Shown piece by piece: positions 6,807 through 13,828 of a DNA stretch of 15,434 nucleotides. The notes below the pieces were generated by a model, which was not told the origin of the DNA, searched no databases, and worked only from the letters and a program-made list of their open reading frames with translations. Numbering within the stretch: the stretch's first letter is position 1; every line of letters starts with the position of its first letter. Origin of the DNA: an uncultured Prevotellaceae bacterium (lineage in GTDB: Bacteria; Bacteroidota; Bacteroidia; Bacteroidales; Bacteroidaceae); assembly GCA_946405695.1 (NCBI GenBank), contig CAMJIA010000038.1, positions 1-15,434 on the forward strand, read 5' to 3'. A program made the position numbers and the translations under genes.

Positions 6807-7760
6807 TTATTCTTCTATATCTTGTACTAAACGAACAGCCATTCCTCTATCCAATTTATCCCAGTCTTCTGAATTGGGACCCATGGTGTTAGACATACCT
6901 GTCCACTTTCCAAATGTATAACACCATACACGATAGGCATCTATGCGCTCTGCTGTCCAGTAACGGCCAACCTCCTCCTCGACATACTGACCTTTCAGAC
7001 GATAACCAGTAACAGGAAGGAACACCGCACCATATTTCTCAGCTATTTTCCATTGATCAAGTGTATAGGAAGTTCGGAAACCAAGAGCAAAAGCCCCAGA
7101 TTTTAATTCGGGCACTCCATTGGGCTGTACCCAGTTAGTGGGAAGCAAGACAAAGCCTTTCACATCTCCTACCACAGCCAACCCTCTCGAGCACTCTAAC
7201 TGTATCCATTCATTTCTGGTCATGGTACGCCATTTTTTCGACTTTGAATTGTCATTCGAGAACTTATTGTACACGCCCCAGTCGCATAGCGACCATTCAG
7301 GGTCGTTCAAATTATAGTTTACAGATGGCGTATAAATATCATGTCCCCATCTCCAGTAGTCTGTCCAATCCACAGAGTTTGACCATGGCTCATAACATAC
7401 TGCGCCACTTGACCATCCACTAGTTGCCCATCCAAAGAGATCAATCCAACCATCATATGATGGAGAAATATTTATATTGTCAGCACCAACTGTCTCCCAC
7501 TGATTGGGAGCAAAACGCCATGTACGCAATGCTGCATTATACTGAATATTACCTGGTGCAAAACGGATTTTCTTCTGTGTTTCCTTACTCCAAAAATAAG
7601 GTTCCTCAGTCATCGAAGGATTATCAGGATTATCAGGATTGTCTGGAGCGCCGTCAGAATCATCAGAATCTCCACCACCACAAGCGGTGAACATAAACAC
7701 ACATACTGACAATGTCAGGATTCGTGCCAACTCGTTCAAAATTGTTTTTTTCATAAGCAT
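6807..7760 (-). CDS. Surface-type lipoprotein of a Bacteroidales paralogous family
   Basis: The product has 317 residues with a signal peptide and lipobox FTAC, the lipidated residue being C27. After the Cys comes GGGDSDDSDG, an acidic stretch like the Bacteroidetes lipoprotein export signal, which predicts exposure on the outer surface. A PDN linker (PDNPDNPDNP, about 39-48) precedes a single globular domain rich in W, Y and G, with wording I recognise from many Bacteroidales proteins: IRFAPGNIQYNAALRTWRFA, then GWIDLFGWATSGW, WGVYN, and WRTMTRNEWIQL. This layout resembles FISUMP or C-type-lectin-like domains. No enzymatic residues are recognised and the function is unknown. An ATG two codons later (7754) is an equally good start. 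The gene follows HU-LysM after 42 nt with no promoter box, and a terminator follows it. Confidence 0.8.
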   Translation of the reverse strand: MLMKKTILNELARILTLSVCVFMFTACGGGDSDDSDGAPDNPDNPDNPSMTEEPYFWSKETQKKIRFAPGNIQYNAALRTWRFAPNQWETVGADNINISPSYDGWIDLFGWATSGWSSGAVCYEPWSNSVDWTDYWRWGHDIYTPSVNYNLNDPEWSLCDWGVYNKFSNDNSKSKKWRTMTRNEWIQLECSRGLAVVGDVKGFVLLPTNWVQPNGVPELKSGAFALGFRTSYTLDQWKIAEKYGAVFLPVTGYRLKGQYVEEEVGRYWTAERIDAYRVWCYTFGKWTGMSNTMGPNSEDWDKLDRGMAVRLVQDIEE

Positions 7761-7802
7761 ATAATCTCGTTGGGGTGATATGTATCTCCTCTATTACTAT
7801 TA

Positions 7803-8921
7803 TTATTTTCTACGCTTCTTCACTTCCAGCTTAGGAATTTTCAGTACCTGACCAGCCTTGATCTGCGGATTCTGGGGCAAGCCATTATACACTTCCACAT
7901 AGCATTGCATATCGGGACCGAGGTGGGCACGACAGATACTATAGAAAGTCTGGCCCTCCAATACAGTCACCTCATGCGACGTGCCAACGATACGATAGGC
8001 ACCCAAACGGACACGTTCATCCTTGGCCGACCATTGGTCAACTTCCTCTTTCTTGGGTTCTACCTTAGGTTCAGCCTTAGGAGTTTCCTTGGGTTCTTCT
8101 TTGGCAACGGGTGTAGCAGCAATTTCGTTGACGATGGTCTCTTCAGATGCTCCAGCTTCCACAGAATCTTGCAATTCTGCCATATAAACGGTGTCTCTTA
8201 CAAATACTGTATCAGGTAGTACTGCCGTCTGCTGACGACCATATTGATATCCGCCATAGCCAGCAGCAATCACCAAAGCCAAAGCTACCAAGCCAGCCAA
8301 CAACCAACGTCCCCAATGACTCTCCTCTGGTTGTTCTTCTTCATAGAAGTTGATTAAATCTTCTGGTTCCTCAGCAGCTGGTTCTTCAACTGCAGGCTCC
8401 TCGATAACGGCAGGTTCTTCAGCGATAATGGCAGGTTCTTTAGCAATAACGGCAGGTTCCTCAACGATAACGGCAGGTTCCTCAACGATAACGGCAGGTT
8501 CCTCAACGATAACGGCAGGTTCCTCAGCAATAACGGCAGGTTCCTCAGCAACAGACGATTCTTCCTCTGCCGCTTCGTCTGGAATATCTTCGAATTCTAC
8601 ACCATCGTTCAACACAACGGTTTCAAACTGTGAGAAAGGCTTGTTGACCAATTCCTTCATTACCGTATCTGGCGTAAACGACACCTTCGAGTGGCTATCG
8701 ATAACCACACGTTCGCCAGTACGCACGCTTACACTTTCACGGGCTTCGACATTGATAATCTTAAAAGTACCAAGTCCTTTCACCTTGACCGTTTCGCCAT
8801 CCTGCAGACGACTAAGGATGACAGAAAAAAACTCTGTCGCAAACTGGTTAGCCTCTCGCTGGCCCAGGCCATTCTTCTCAATGAGAATCTTGGCAACCTC
8901 TTGTATTGTCAGTTTTCCCAT
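7803..8921 (-). CDS. Membrane-anchored HU-family protein with a periplasmic LysM-like domain
   Basis: The product has 372 residues. Residues 1-93 are an HU/IHF fold (MGKLTIQEVAKILIEKNGL, then VKVKGLGTFKI at 46-56, and MKELVN at its end). A Glu/Pro/Ala repeat linker (about 126-186) leads to one TM helix (about 204-222). After a periplasmic Lys/Glu/Pro linker comes a LysM-like module (about 311-365: VLEGQTFYSIC, NPQIKAGQVLKIPKL). Charge distribution predicts HU in the cytoplasm and LysM in the periplasm, where such domains bind peptidoglycan. The HU arm lacks the usual intercalating proline: IIN...RTGERVVIDSH stands where HU has NPxTG...IPA. The ATG is 3 nt after the stop of a small HU gene. 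HU domains joined to envelope modules are known in Bacteroidetes; the role in nucleoid-envelope tethering is inferred. Confidence 0.85.
   Translation of the reverse strand: MGKLTIQEVAKILIEKNGLGQREANQFATEFFSVILSRLQDGETVKVKGLGTFKIINVEARESVSVRTGERVVIDSHSKVSFTPDTVMKELVNKPFSQFETVVLNDGVEFEDIPDEAAEEESSVAEEPAVIAEEPAVIVEEPAVIVEEPAVIVEEPAVIAKEPAIIAEEPAVIEEPAVEEPAAEEPEDLINFYEEEQPEESHWGRWLLAGLVALALVIAAGYGGYQYGRQQTAVLPDTVFVRDTVYMAELQDSVEAGASEETIVNEIAATPVAKEEPKETPKAEPKVEPKKEEVDQWSAKDERVRLGAYRIVGTSHEVTVLEGQTFYSICRAHLGPDMQCYVEVYNGLPQNPQIKAGQVLKIPKLEVKKRRK
8404..8550 (-). repeat. 21-bp minisatellite in the linker of the HU-LysM gene
   Basis: Seven units of 21 bp, plus-strand consensus ataacggcaggttcctca(a/g)cg or gca, run head to tail. 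Units 3, 4 and 5 (8446-8508) are identical, as are units 6 and 7 (8509-8550). Each unit encodes seven residues of the type EEPAVIV/EEPAVIA. More degenerate EEPAV copies continue down to about 8364. The near-identity suggests recent expansion by slippage, and the length keeps the frame. Confidence 0.9.
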
Positions 8922-8924
8922 AGC

Positions 8925-9206
8925 TTACTGTCCTCCTTTCAGTTTATCCTTCCACGTCTGGTTGGGTTTGAAGTTCAGCACGAGTTTAGGTGGCACCAGC
9001 ATACGCTGTCCTGTAGAAGGATTCACCATAACACGCTCCATCTTCTTCTTGGTTTCAAAGACACCAAAGTTTGGTACCAGCACAGCGTTATCCTCCTGAA
9101 AGGCGTCACCCATAGCATCAATCAGGTTCCCTGCCAGCTTCTGAGTATCTTTGGTGCTATAACCAGTACGCTCAGCCAATTCAGCTATAAATTCCTTGTT
9201 ATTCAT
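8925..9206 (-). CDS. Small HU-family DNA-binding protein
   Basis: The product is 93 residues, standard HU/IHF length. It starts MNNKEFIAELAERTGYSTKD, followed by the conserved core VPNFGVFETKKK (about 44-55) and the beta-arm VNPSTGQRMLVPPK (61-74), which carries the NPxTG and proline expected to insert into the DNA minor groove. HU proteins bind and bend DNA as dimers in the nucleoid. The ATG overlaps the rimO stop (ATGA), and the stop is 3 nt before the membrane HU-LysM gene, so the two HU proteins are made together. Whether they form a heterodimer is open. Confidence 0.92.
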   Translation of the reverse strand: MNNKEFIAELAERTGYSTKDTQKLAGNLIDAMGDAFQEDNAVLVPNFGVFETKKKMERVMVNPSTGQRMLVPPKLVLNFKPNQTWKDKLKGGQ

Positions 9207-10501
9207 ATCTTTGTCGTCGCATATAAGTCAAACTCTTCCGCATCTGTAATGCGTGCATCATAGAACTCGCCAATAGTCAGTGCTTCGTCAATGGGTATCA
9301 GCACCTCAGGGTCTACCTCTGGAGAACAGAACTCCGTACGACCGATATACCAATCACCTTCCACACGGTCAATGATGACGCGCAATGTGCTGCCAACCTT
9401 CTCAGTTTCCAGTTCGGCACTAATATTCTGCTGGATACGCATCAGCTTATCCAACCGTTGTTGTTTTACTTCAGCAGGGACATCATCCTCATAGTGATTG
9501 GCACTATAGGTACCGTCCTCTTCTGAATAGGCAAAAGCACCCATGCGTTCAAAGCGGGCCCACTTAGTAAACTCAATAAGTTCACGGAAGTCTTCTTCCG
9601 TTTCACCTGGGAAACCCACCATCAACGTAGTACGGATATGGATGCCTGGCACCTCACGACGCATACGGCGTATCAACTCATAGGTCTCCTCCTTCGTCAC
9701 ATGACGCTTCATTCGGTCAAGCATGTGGTCGCTGATATGCTGCAAGGCAATGTCCAGATAATTGCAGACATTCTTCTTCTCGCGCATAACACGCAACAAG
9801 TCCCAAGGGAAATGTGCCGGATAGGCATAGTGCAAACGAATCCACTCAACACCCTCTATGTCGGCCATCTTTTCAATGAGTTCAGCGATATGCTGCTTGC
9901 CATCGATATCCACACCATAATACGTCAGCTCTTGAGCAATAACCTGAAACTCCTTAGTTCCCTGACTCACCAGATAGCGAACTTCGTCAAGAATCTCCTC
10001 CATCGGACGACTCTGGTGTTTACCAGTAATGATAGGTATCGCACAATAGGCACAATGGCGATCGCAGCCTTCAGCAATCTTCAGATATGCATAGTGCTTA
10101 GGCGTCGTGACGTGGCGGCGGGCTTTCTCTAGATTATCTAGTTTCTCTAGATCTACTAGCAGTTGCTTATAGTTAAACTTGCCGTACCAGCCATCCACCT
10201 CAGGAATCTCTTTCTCCAAGTCTGCAAGGTAACGCTCTGACAGACACCCCATCACAAAGAGTTTCTGCAAACGTCCTTCTTCCTTAGCCTGCACAAATTC
10301 CAGGATGGTGTCAATGCTCTCCTGCTTAGCATCCTCAATGAAACCGCAGGTATTGATAACCGCGATGTCACCTTGTGGATTATCAGAATCATGAGTAACA
10401 CGATAGCCGTGAGCCTCAAAGAGTCCCATGAGGGTCTCCGAGTCTACCAGGTTCTTCGAGCATCCCAGCGTGATGATATCTATCGCAGGTTTCTTATTCA
10501 T
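9203..10501 (-). CDS. rimO: Ribosomal protein uS12 methylthiotransferase RimO
   Basis: This radical-SAM enzyme adds a methylthio group to an aspartate of ribosomal protein uS12. The start MNKKPAIDIITLGCSKNLVD (ATG 10501) gives 432 residues, normal for RimO; the open frame continues 21 codons upstream into ftsY but that part is not RimO-like. The UPF0004 cluster cysteines are C14, C52 and C86, the radical-SAM motif is CDRHCAYC (C146, C150, C153), and a C-terminal TRAM domain follows (about 370-430). The gene overlaps the end of ftsY by 8 nt and shares ATGA with the HU gene. Residues 115-126 (LVDLEKLDNLEK) are encoded by four CTAG-anchored 9-mers, in the linker between the UPF0004 and radical-SAM domains. 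Confidence 0.95.
   Translation of the reverse strand: MNKKPAIDIITLGCSKNLVDSETLMGLFEAHGYRVTHDSDNPQGDIAVINTCGFIEDAKQESIDTILEFVQAKEEGRLQKLFVMGCLSERYLADLEKEIPEVDGWYGKFNYKQLLVDLEKLDNLEKARRHVTTPKHYAYLKIAEGCDRHCAYCAIPIITGKHQSRPMEEILDEVRYLVSQGTKEFQVIAQELTYYGVDIDGKQHIAELIEKMADIEGVEWIRLHYAYPAHFPWDLLRVMREKKNVCNYLDIALQHISDHMLDRMKRHVTKEETYELIRRMRREVPGIHIRTTLMVGFPGETEEDFRELIEFTKWARFERMGAFAYSEEDGTYSANHYEDDVPAEVKQQRLDKLMRIQQNISAELETEKVGSTLRVIIDRVEGDWYIGRTEFCSPEVDPEVLIPIDEALTIGEFYDARITDAEEFDLYATTKI
10124..10159. repeat. Four in-frame CTAG-anchored 9-mers inside rimO
   Basis: On the plus strand the units are TTTCTCTAG, ATTATCTAG, TTTCTCTAG and ATCTACTAG, exactly 9 bp apart. They encode LVD-LEK-LDN-LEK in RimO, each unit starting with the rarer leucine codon CTA. 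The pattern is the same as in the moxR-DUF58 spacer at 5618-5653. Confidence 0.85.
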
Positions 10502-11450
10502 GCTTAAACAACGAGTCAACAAACTGGCGCTTATTAAAGAGTTGAAGGTCTTCCATCTTCTCACCCAGTCCGATATACTTCACGGGTACCTTCAACTGGT
10601 CGGAGATACCAATAACGACACCACCCTTAGCGGTACCGTCGAGTTTTGTGATAGCCAGACTAGTGATATTGGTAACTGCTGAGAACTGCTTGGCCTGCTC
10701 AAAAGCATTCTGTCCGGTAGAGCCATCCAGCACAAGCATCACCTCATCAGGAGCCTCAGGCATCACCTTCTTCATGACGTCCTTAATCTTCTTCAACTCA
10801 TTCATCAGCCCCACCTTGTTGTGAAGACGACCTGCAGTATCTATCAGCACCACATCAGCACCATTGGCCTTGGCACTCTGCAAAGTATCGAAAGCCACCG
10901 AGGCAGGGTCGGAACCCATCTGCTGCTTAATGACAGGAACGCCTACACGCTCGCCCCAGATGCATATCTGTTCTACGGCAGCAGCACGGAATGTATCGGC
11001 AGCACCCAGATAGACCTTCTTGCCAGCCTGCTTGAACTGCCAAGCCAACTTACCAATTGTCGTGGTCTTACCCACTCCATTGACACCGACAACCAAAATA
11101 ACGTAAGGCTTGTGGTCTCCTGGCAGGTCCCAGTTGTCGTTATCCTCAGAGTTATTCTCTGCCAGCAACGAGGCAATCTCGTCACGCAGTATCTCATTCA
11201 ACTCACTGGTTGAGACATACTTATCGCGAGCCACACGCTCTTCAATACGCTCAATAATCTTCAGCGTAGTCTCAACACCCACATCAGAGGTAATCAGCAC
11301 CTCTTCCAGGTTGTCGAGTACATCGTCATCCACCTTCGACTTACCCGCAACAGCACGTGCCAGTTTGTCGAATACGCTAGTCTTGGTCTTCTCCAAGCCT
11401 TTATCCAGCGTTTCTTTCTTTTCCTTACTAAAAAAACCGAAAATACCCAC
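10494..11450 (-). CDS. ftsY: Signal recognition particle receptor FtsY
   Basis: FtsY is the SRP receptor GTPase that docks ribosome-nascent chain complexes at the inner membrane. The 318-residue product has the NG core and almost no acidic A domain, as is usual in Bacteroidetes. It has a short amphipathic start MGIFGFFSKEKKETLDKGL, an N domain to about 110, P-loop GVNGVGKTT (122-130), DTFRAAA (152-158), DTAGR (204-208) and TKLDGTAKGG near 268-277. The start codon is GTG (11450-11448), supported by the conserved MG-F-FF-KEKK N-terminus and by the lack of a nearby in-frame ATG. It follows the kinase-like gene after 42 nt and overlaps rimO by 8 nt. Confidence 0.95.
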   Translation of the reverse strand: MGIFGFFSKEKKETLDKGLEKTKTSVFDKLARAVAGKSKVDDDVLDNLEEVLITSDVGVETTLKIIERIEERVARDKYVSTSELNEILRDEIASLLAENNSEDNDNWDLPGDHKPYVILVVGVNGVGKTTTIGKLAWQFKQAGKKVYLGAADTFRAAAVEQICIWGERVGVPVIKQQMGSDPASVAFDTLQSAKANGADVVLIDTAGRLHNKVGLMNELKKIKDVMKKVMPEAPDEVMLVLDGSTGQNAFEQAKQFSAVTNITSLAITKLDGTAKGGVVIGISDQLKVPVKYIGLGEKMEDLQLFNKRQFVDSLFKHE

Positions 11451-11456
11451 CTCGTT

Positions 11457-11492
11457 AATTTACTATTTGACTATTTACAATTTACTATTCTC
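11457..11492. repeat. Degenerate 7-bp repeat filling the kinase-ftsY spacer
   Basis: On the plus strand the spacer reads AATTTAC, TATTTGA, CTATTTAC, AATTTAC, TATTCTC: five units of 7 bp with one extra base. It runs from the stop codon of the kinase-like gene to a few bases before the GTG start of ftsY. Confidence 0.65.
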
Positions 11493-13001
11493 TTATACAT
11501 GGAGCTCCAATACGAAGCGCACACCTTTCGTAAACTCAGGGTCAATATCCAAGTCACCATTCATCTTCAAAGCCATCTGCTTACAGATTGGCAGTCCCAA
11601 GCCATCTCCCTCGGTGAGATTACGAATCTCCAGGAAAGGTTTGAATACATCGTCGCGCTTCTCCTCAGGAATAGTAGAACCCGTGTTCGATACCAGAAAC
11701 TGTAGGGTATGAGCACTGCGTTTCTTGAAGTCGAGCCAGATAGTGCCACCTGCAGGTGTATAGATAGCAGCATTAGCCAGCAGGTGCGACAGAATATGCG
11801 ACACATACTCCTTGTTAATCGTTGCACTCATCTTGGGTGCATTGGTTGTCAGCGTCACATCAGCGTTCACCTTAGACTGAATCTGAGCCATCAGACCCTC
11901 GCAGAACGTTGGAACAGAAGTTTCTTCCAACTCTACCGCTTCATCCATAGAATTCTCCAGTGCCGACAGTGTCTGAATATGCTCAGAGAAAGCCAAGAGC
12001 GCCTTCACCTCAGGAACACTGCTATCGAGCTTTTTAAAGGTCGGTTCCAACTGTGCAGCGATATTACTAATAAACTGCGCCTTCAGAGCGTTGCTTTCTG
12101 TCAACAGCTGAATATTCTTCTTCTGCTTACGTGTCATCAGGATAAAACGCAACAGGATAATGCCGCCAATCACCAATGCGGCTGCCAATGCTGCAGCCAG
12201 CACTCCTAAAGCAATGATAAAGCCCATGCGAGTAGTCAGCGAACTATCTTTCTCGGCTATCGATGCCTCGTTGTCGCTTATCTGCTGCTTCAGGGCAGCT
12301 ATCTCGTCAGCATATTTCAAGGCAGTAGTAGAGTCCTTCCAGGCCATATAGCCCTTATACGACTGAGCCACGAGATTAGCGCTGTTGCTCTTGCGACCAT
12401 TGGCAATCAGTGTTTGGTAGACCTCATCCACCTTGTCGTACTCCTTCTGCTTAGTCAACTTGTCAGCCATTTCCTTGAAGGCAGCATTACCCTCAGCAGT
12501 CTGACCAAAGGCATAGTAATAAATGGTCTTATTGTAGAGCAGGTCGTTCTTCACCTGTTCATCACCCGACTGATTGGCATAATTCTCCATGGACTTCAAG
12601 TGTTCCAGGGTGTTTGCAGGACGACGCATCTTCATATACATCTGCATGCGCTCACGACTGGTCATATAGTGAGCTGCCGCTTTCTCCGTACCCGACGAAT
12701 TGCTACTGGAATTGATAGTCTGATCTATGTTACGCAGCAGGTCAAAAGCCTCCTGATACATATTCTCCTTGTAATACAAGGCTGTGGCCTTGGCACCACA
12801 CTCAGCAGCCTGTCGAATATGGCCTTTGGCTGCATAGTCTTCAAAAGCACGAATGTAAGTAGAACGCGCAGAAGCGATGTTCTTATTGGCATCTATTGCC
12901 TCAGCACGCTGCTGGAGTTCACTCTTTTGGACATCTTCTGCCATAGCAATGCCACAGCCGAGAAGCACACAAAATAATAGGGTTAATGTCTTTTTGTTCA
13001 T
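11493..13001 (-). CDS. Histidine-kinase-like membrane sensor lacking the phosphoacceptor His
   Basis: The start MNKKTLTLLFCVLLG (ATG 13001) is a signal peptide (cleavage near AMA|ED, 21) and gives 502 residues; the frame stays open 41 codons further upstream but across the promoter. Residues 24-255 are a helical TPR-like periplasmic sensor ending in a coiled-coil. The TM is at about 260-287. The cytoplasmic part has a DHp-like region where the H-box reads FISNIAAQLEPTF (310-322), with Ala316 where the His of NISHE should be. The HATPase domain keeps the N-box HLLANAAIYTP (N410) and G2 GDGLGLPICKQM (465-476), but G1 is NTGST (439-443) rather than DxGxG. No receiver domain and no response-regulator gene is present. 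It may be a non-phosphorylating sensor or regulate another kinase. It heads the ftsY unit with its own promoter. Confidence 0.8.
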   Translation of the reverse strand: MNKKTLTLLFCVLLGCGIAMAEDVQKSELQQRAEAIDANKNIASARSTYIRAFEDYAAKGHIRQAAECGAKATALYYKENMYQEAFDLLRNIDQTINSSSNSSGTEKAAAHYMTSRERMQMYMKMRRPANTLEHLKSMENYANQSGDEQVKNDLLYNKTIYYYAFGQTAEGNAAFKEMADKLTKQKEYDKVDEVYQTLIANGRKSNSANLVAQSYKGYMAWKDSTTALKYADEIAALKQQISDNEASIAEKDSSLTTRMGFIIALGVLAAALAAALVIGGIILLRFILMTRKQKKNIQLLTESNALKAQFISNIAAQLEPTFKKLDSSVPEVKALLAFSEHIQTLSALENSMDEAVELEETSVPTFCEGLMAQIQSKVNADVTLTTNAPKMSATINKEYVSHILSHLLANAAIYTPAGGTIWLDFKKRSAHTLQFLVSNTGSTIPEEKRDDVFKPFLEIRNLTEGDGLGLPICKQMALKMNGDLDIDPEFTKGVRFVLELHV

Positions 13002-13033
13002 ATCCGTTTTCGCTTGTTTACCATTCAATCCTG

Positions 13034-13065
13034 CAAAGATAGTGATTATTTTCCGAAAAAGCAAA
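13034..13065 (-). promoter_or_regulatory. Bacteroidetes-type promoter for the kinase-ftsY-rimO-HU unit
   Basis: The minus strand has TTTG (13065-13062), a 20-nt spacer and TATCTTTG (13041-13034), matching TTTG-N19-21-TAnnTTTG. It lies about 33 nt before the kinase-like ATG and just after the terminator of the upstream operon. It is the best promoter in the window. Confidence 0.85.
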
Positions 13066-13073
13066 CGGATTGC

Positions 13074-13110
13074 AAAAAAAATAAGGCTGCAACATGTATT
13101 TGCAGCCTTA
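13074..13110 (-). terminator. Intrinsic terminator of the rpmB-rpmG-DUF4295 operon
   Basis: An 11-bp perfect stem (13100-13110 with 13082-13092, TTGCAGCCTTA type) around a 7-nt loop is followed in the minus-strand transcript by eight U residues (13074-13081). It lies 23 nt after the DUF4295 stop codon. Confidence 0.92.
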
Positions 13111-13132
13111 TCATCATATTTCAATAGTACAA

Positions 13133-13291
13133 TTAGTTCTTGAAGAAGTCCTTAACGGCCTCGTTGGGAACCATCTGCTCGTCAAAGATGTAAGCACCAG
13201 TCTTGGGGCTCTTAACCATCTTGATAACCTTTGTGTAAGCGCGACCATCCTTTGAGCCTTCGTGGAGGGTAGCGACGGTTTTCTTTGCCAT
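13133..13291 (-). CDS. DUF4295 small basic protein
   Basis: The 52-residue product begins MAKKTVATLHEGSKDGRAYT and ends EAVKDFFKN. I recognise it as the short, Bacteroidetes-specific DUF4295 family, typically encoded right after rpmB and rpmG, as here (12-nt gap after rpmG). It is rich in Lys and has no cysteine or TM. The position suggests a ribosome-associated role, but no function is established to my knowledge. A strong terminator follows. Confidence 0.9.
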   Translation of the reverse strand: MAKKTVATLHEGSKDGRAYTKVIKMVKSPKTGAYIFDEQMVPNEAVKDFFKN

Positions 13292-13303
13292 GCTTTAAAC
13301 AGA

Positions 13304-13495
13304 TTATTTAATCTCCTTGTGCACAGTCATGCGCTTCAGGATGGGGTTATACTTCTTGAGTTCCATTCTCTCAGGGGTATTCTTACGATTCTTGGTCGTA
13401 ATATAGCGGCTTGTTCCGGGCAGTCCACTCTCTTTCATCTCAGTGCACTCCAGAATCACCTGAACGCGGTTACCCTTTGCTTTCTTACCTGCCAT
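13304..13495 (-). CDS. rpmG: Large-subunit ribosomal protein bL33
   Basis: The product is 63 residues: [19 protein letters not shown], then [26 protein letters not shown] sequence and [13 protein letters not shown] at the end, all typical of bL33. It has a single cysteine (C17) and no CxxC pairs, so it is the zinc-independent (C-minus) form. It begins 4 nt after the rpmB stop and is followed by the DUF4295 gene. Confidence 0.96.
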   Translation of the reverse strand: MAGKKAKGNRVQVILECTEMKESGLPGTSRYITTKNRKNTPERMELKKYNPILKRMTVHKEIK

Positions 13496-13499
13496 GATA

Positions 13500-13763
13500 T
13501 TAGTCTCCTATTACTTTAATGTCCTTCCAGTCTACAAAACCTTTAGCAACAGCCTGCTTCAGGGCAGCGTCCAGACCAACCTTATTAATCATACGCAGAC
13601 CAGCGGCGCTGATCTTCAACTGAATCCAGCAAGCCTCCTCTACGTAGTAGAACTTCTTGCTGAACAGGTTTACATCAAAGCTGCGCTTTGTGCGATGCTT
13701 TGAGTGAGACACGTTATTACCAATCTGTGCCTTCTTTCCCGTAATCTGACAAATCTTAGACAT
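13500..13763 (-). CDS. rpmB: Large-subunit ribosomal protein bL28
   Basis: The product is 87 residues with the family start [20 protein letters not shown], followed by [13 protein letters not shown] and the C-terminal [17 protein letters not shown]. It is full length for Bacteroidetes bL28. It is the first gene of the rpmB-rpmG-DUF4295 operon, with a -7 box about 52 nt before the ATG and an A-rich leader. Confidence 0.96.
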   Translation of the reverse strand: MSKICQITGKKAQIGNNVSHSKHRTKRSFDVNLFSKKFYYVEEACWIQLKISAAGLRMINKVGLDAALKQAVAKGFVDWKDIKVIGD

Positions 13764-13814
13764 TTCTATCTATTTTTTCTTGTTACTTAAATATAACTTA
13801 CTCCAAACAGGGTG

Positions 13815-13822
13815 CAAAGGTA
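13815..13822 (-). promoter_or_regulatory. -7 element of the rpmB operon
   Basis: The minus strand reads TACCTTTG, a full TAnnTTTG match, 52 nt before the rpmB ATG. Where the -33 TTTG would be expected, the sequence is a 7-bp tandem repeat (13829-13856) instead. Confidence 0.75.
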
Positions 13823-13828
13823 CAAAAA

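Noticed and set aside
8350..9099. Plus-strand open frame with Ser/Ala/Thr repeats
   Set aside because: It mirrors the 21-bp minisatellite of the HU-LysM gene and runs on into the opposite strand of the HU gene; both minus-strand genes have clear domains.
10502..10564. 21-codon N-terminal extension of rimO
   Set aside because: It overlaps ftsY and is not RimO-like; MNKKPAIDIITLGCSKN is the conserved start.
13002..13124. 41-codon N-terminal extension of the kinase-like protein
   Set aside because: It would translate through the promoter and terminator, and the downstream ATG begins a proper signal peptide.
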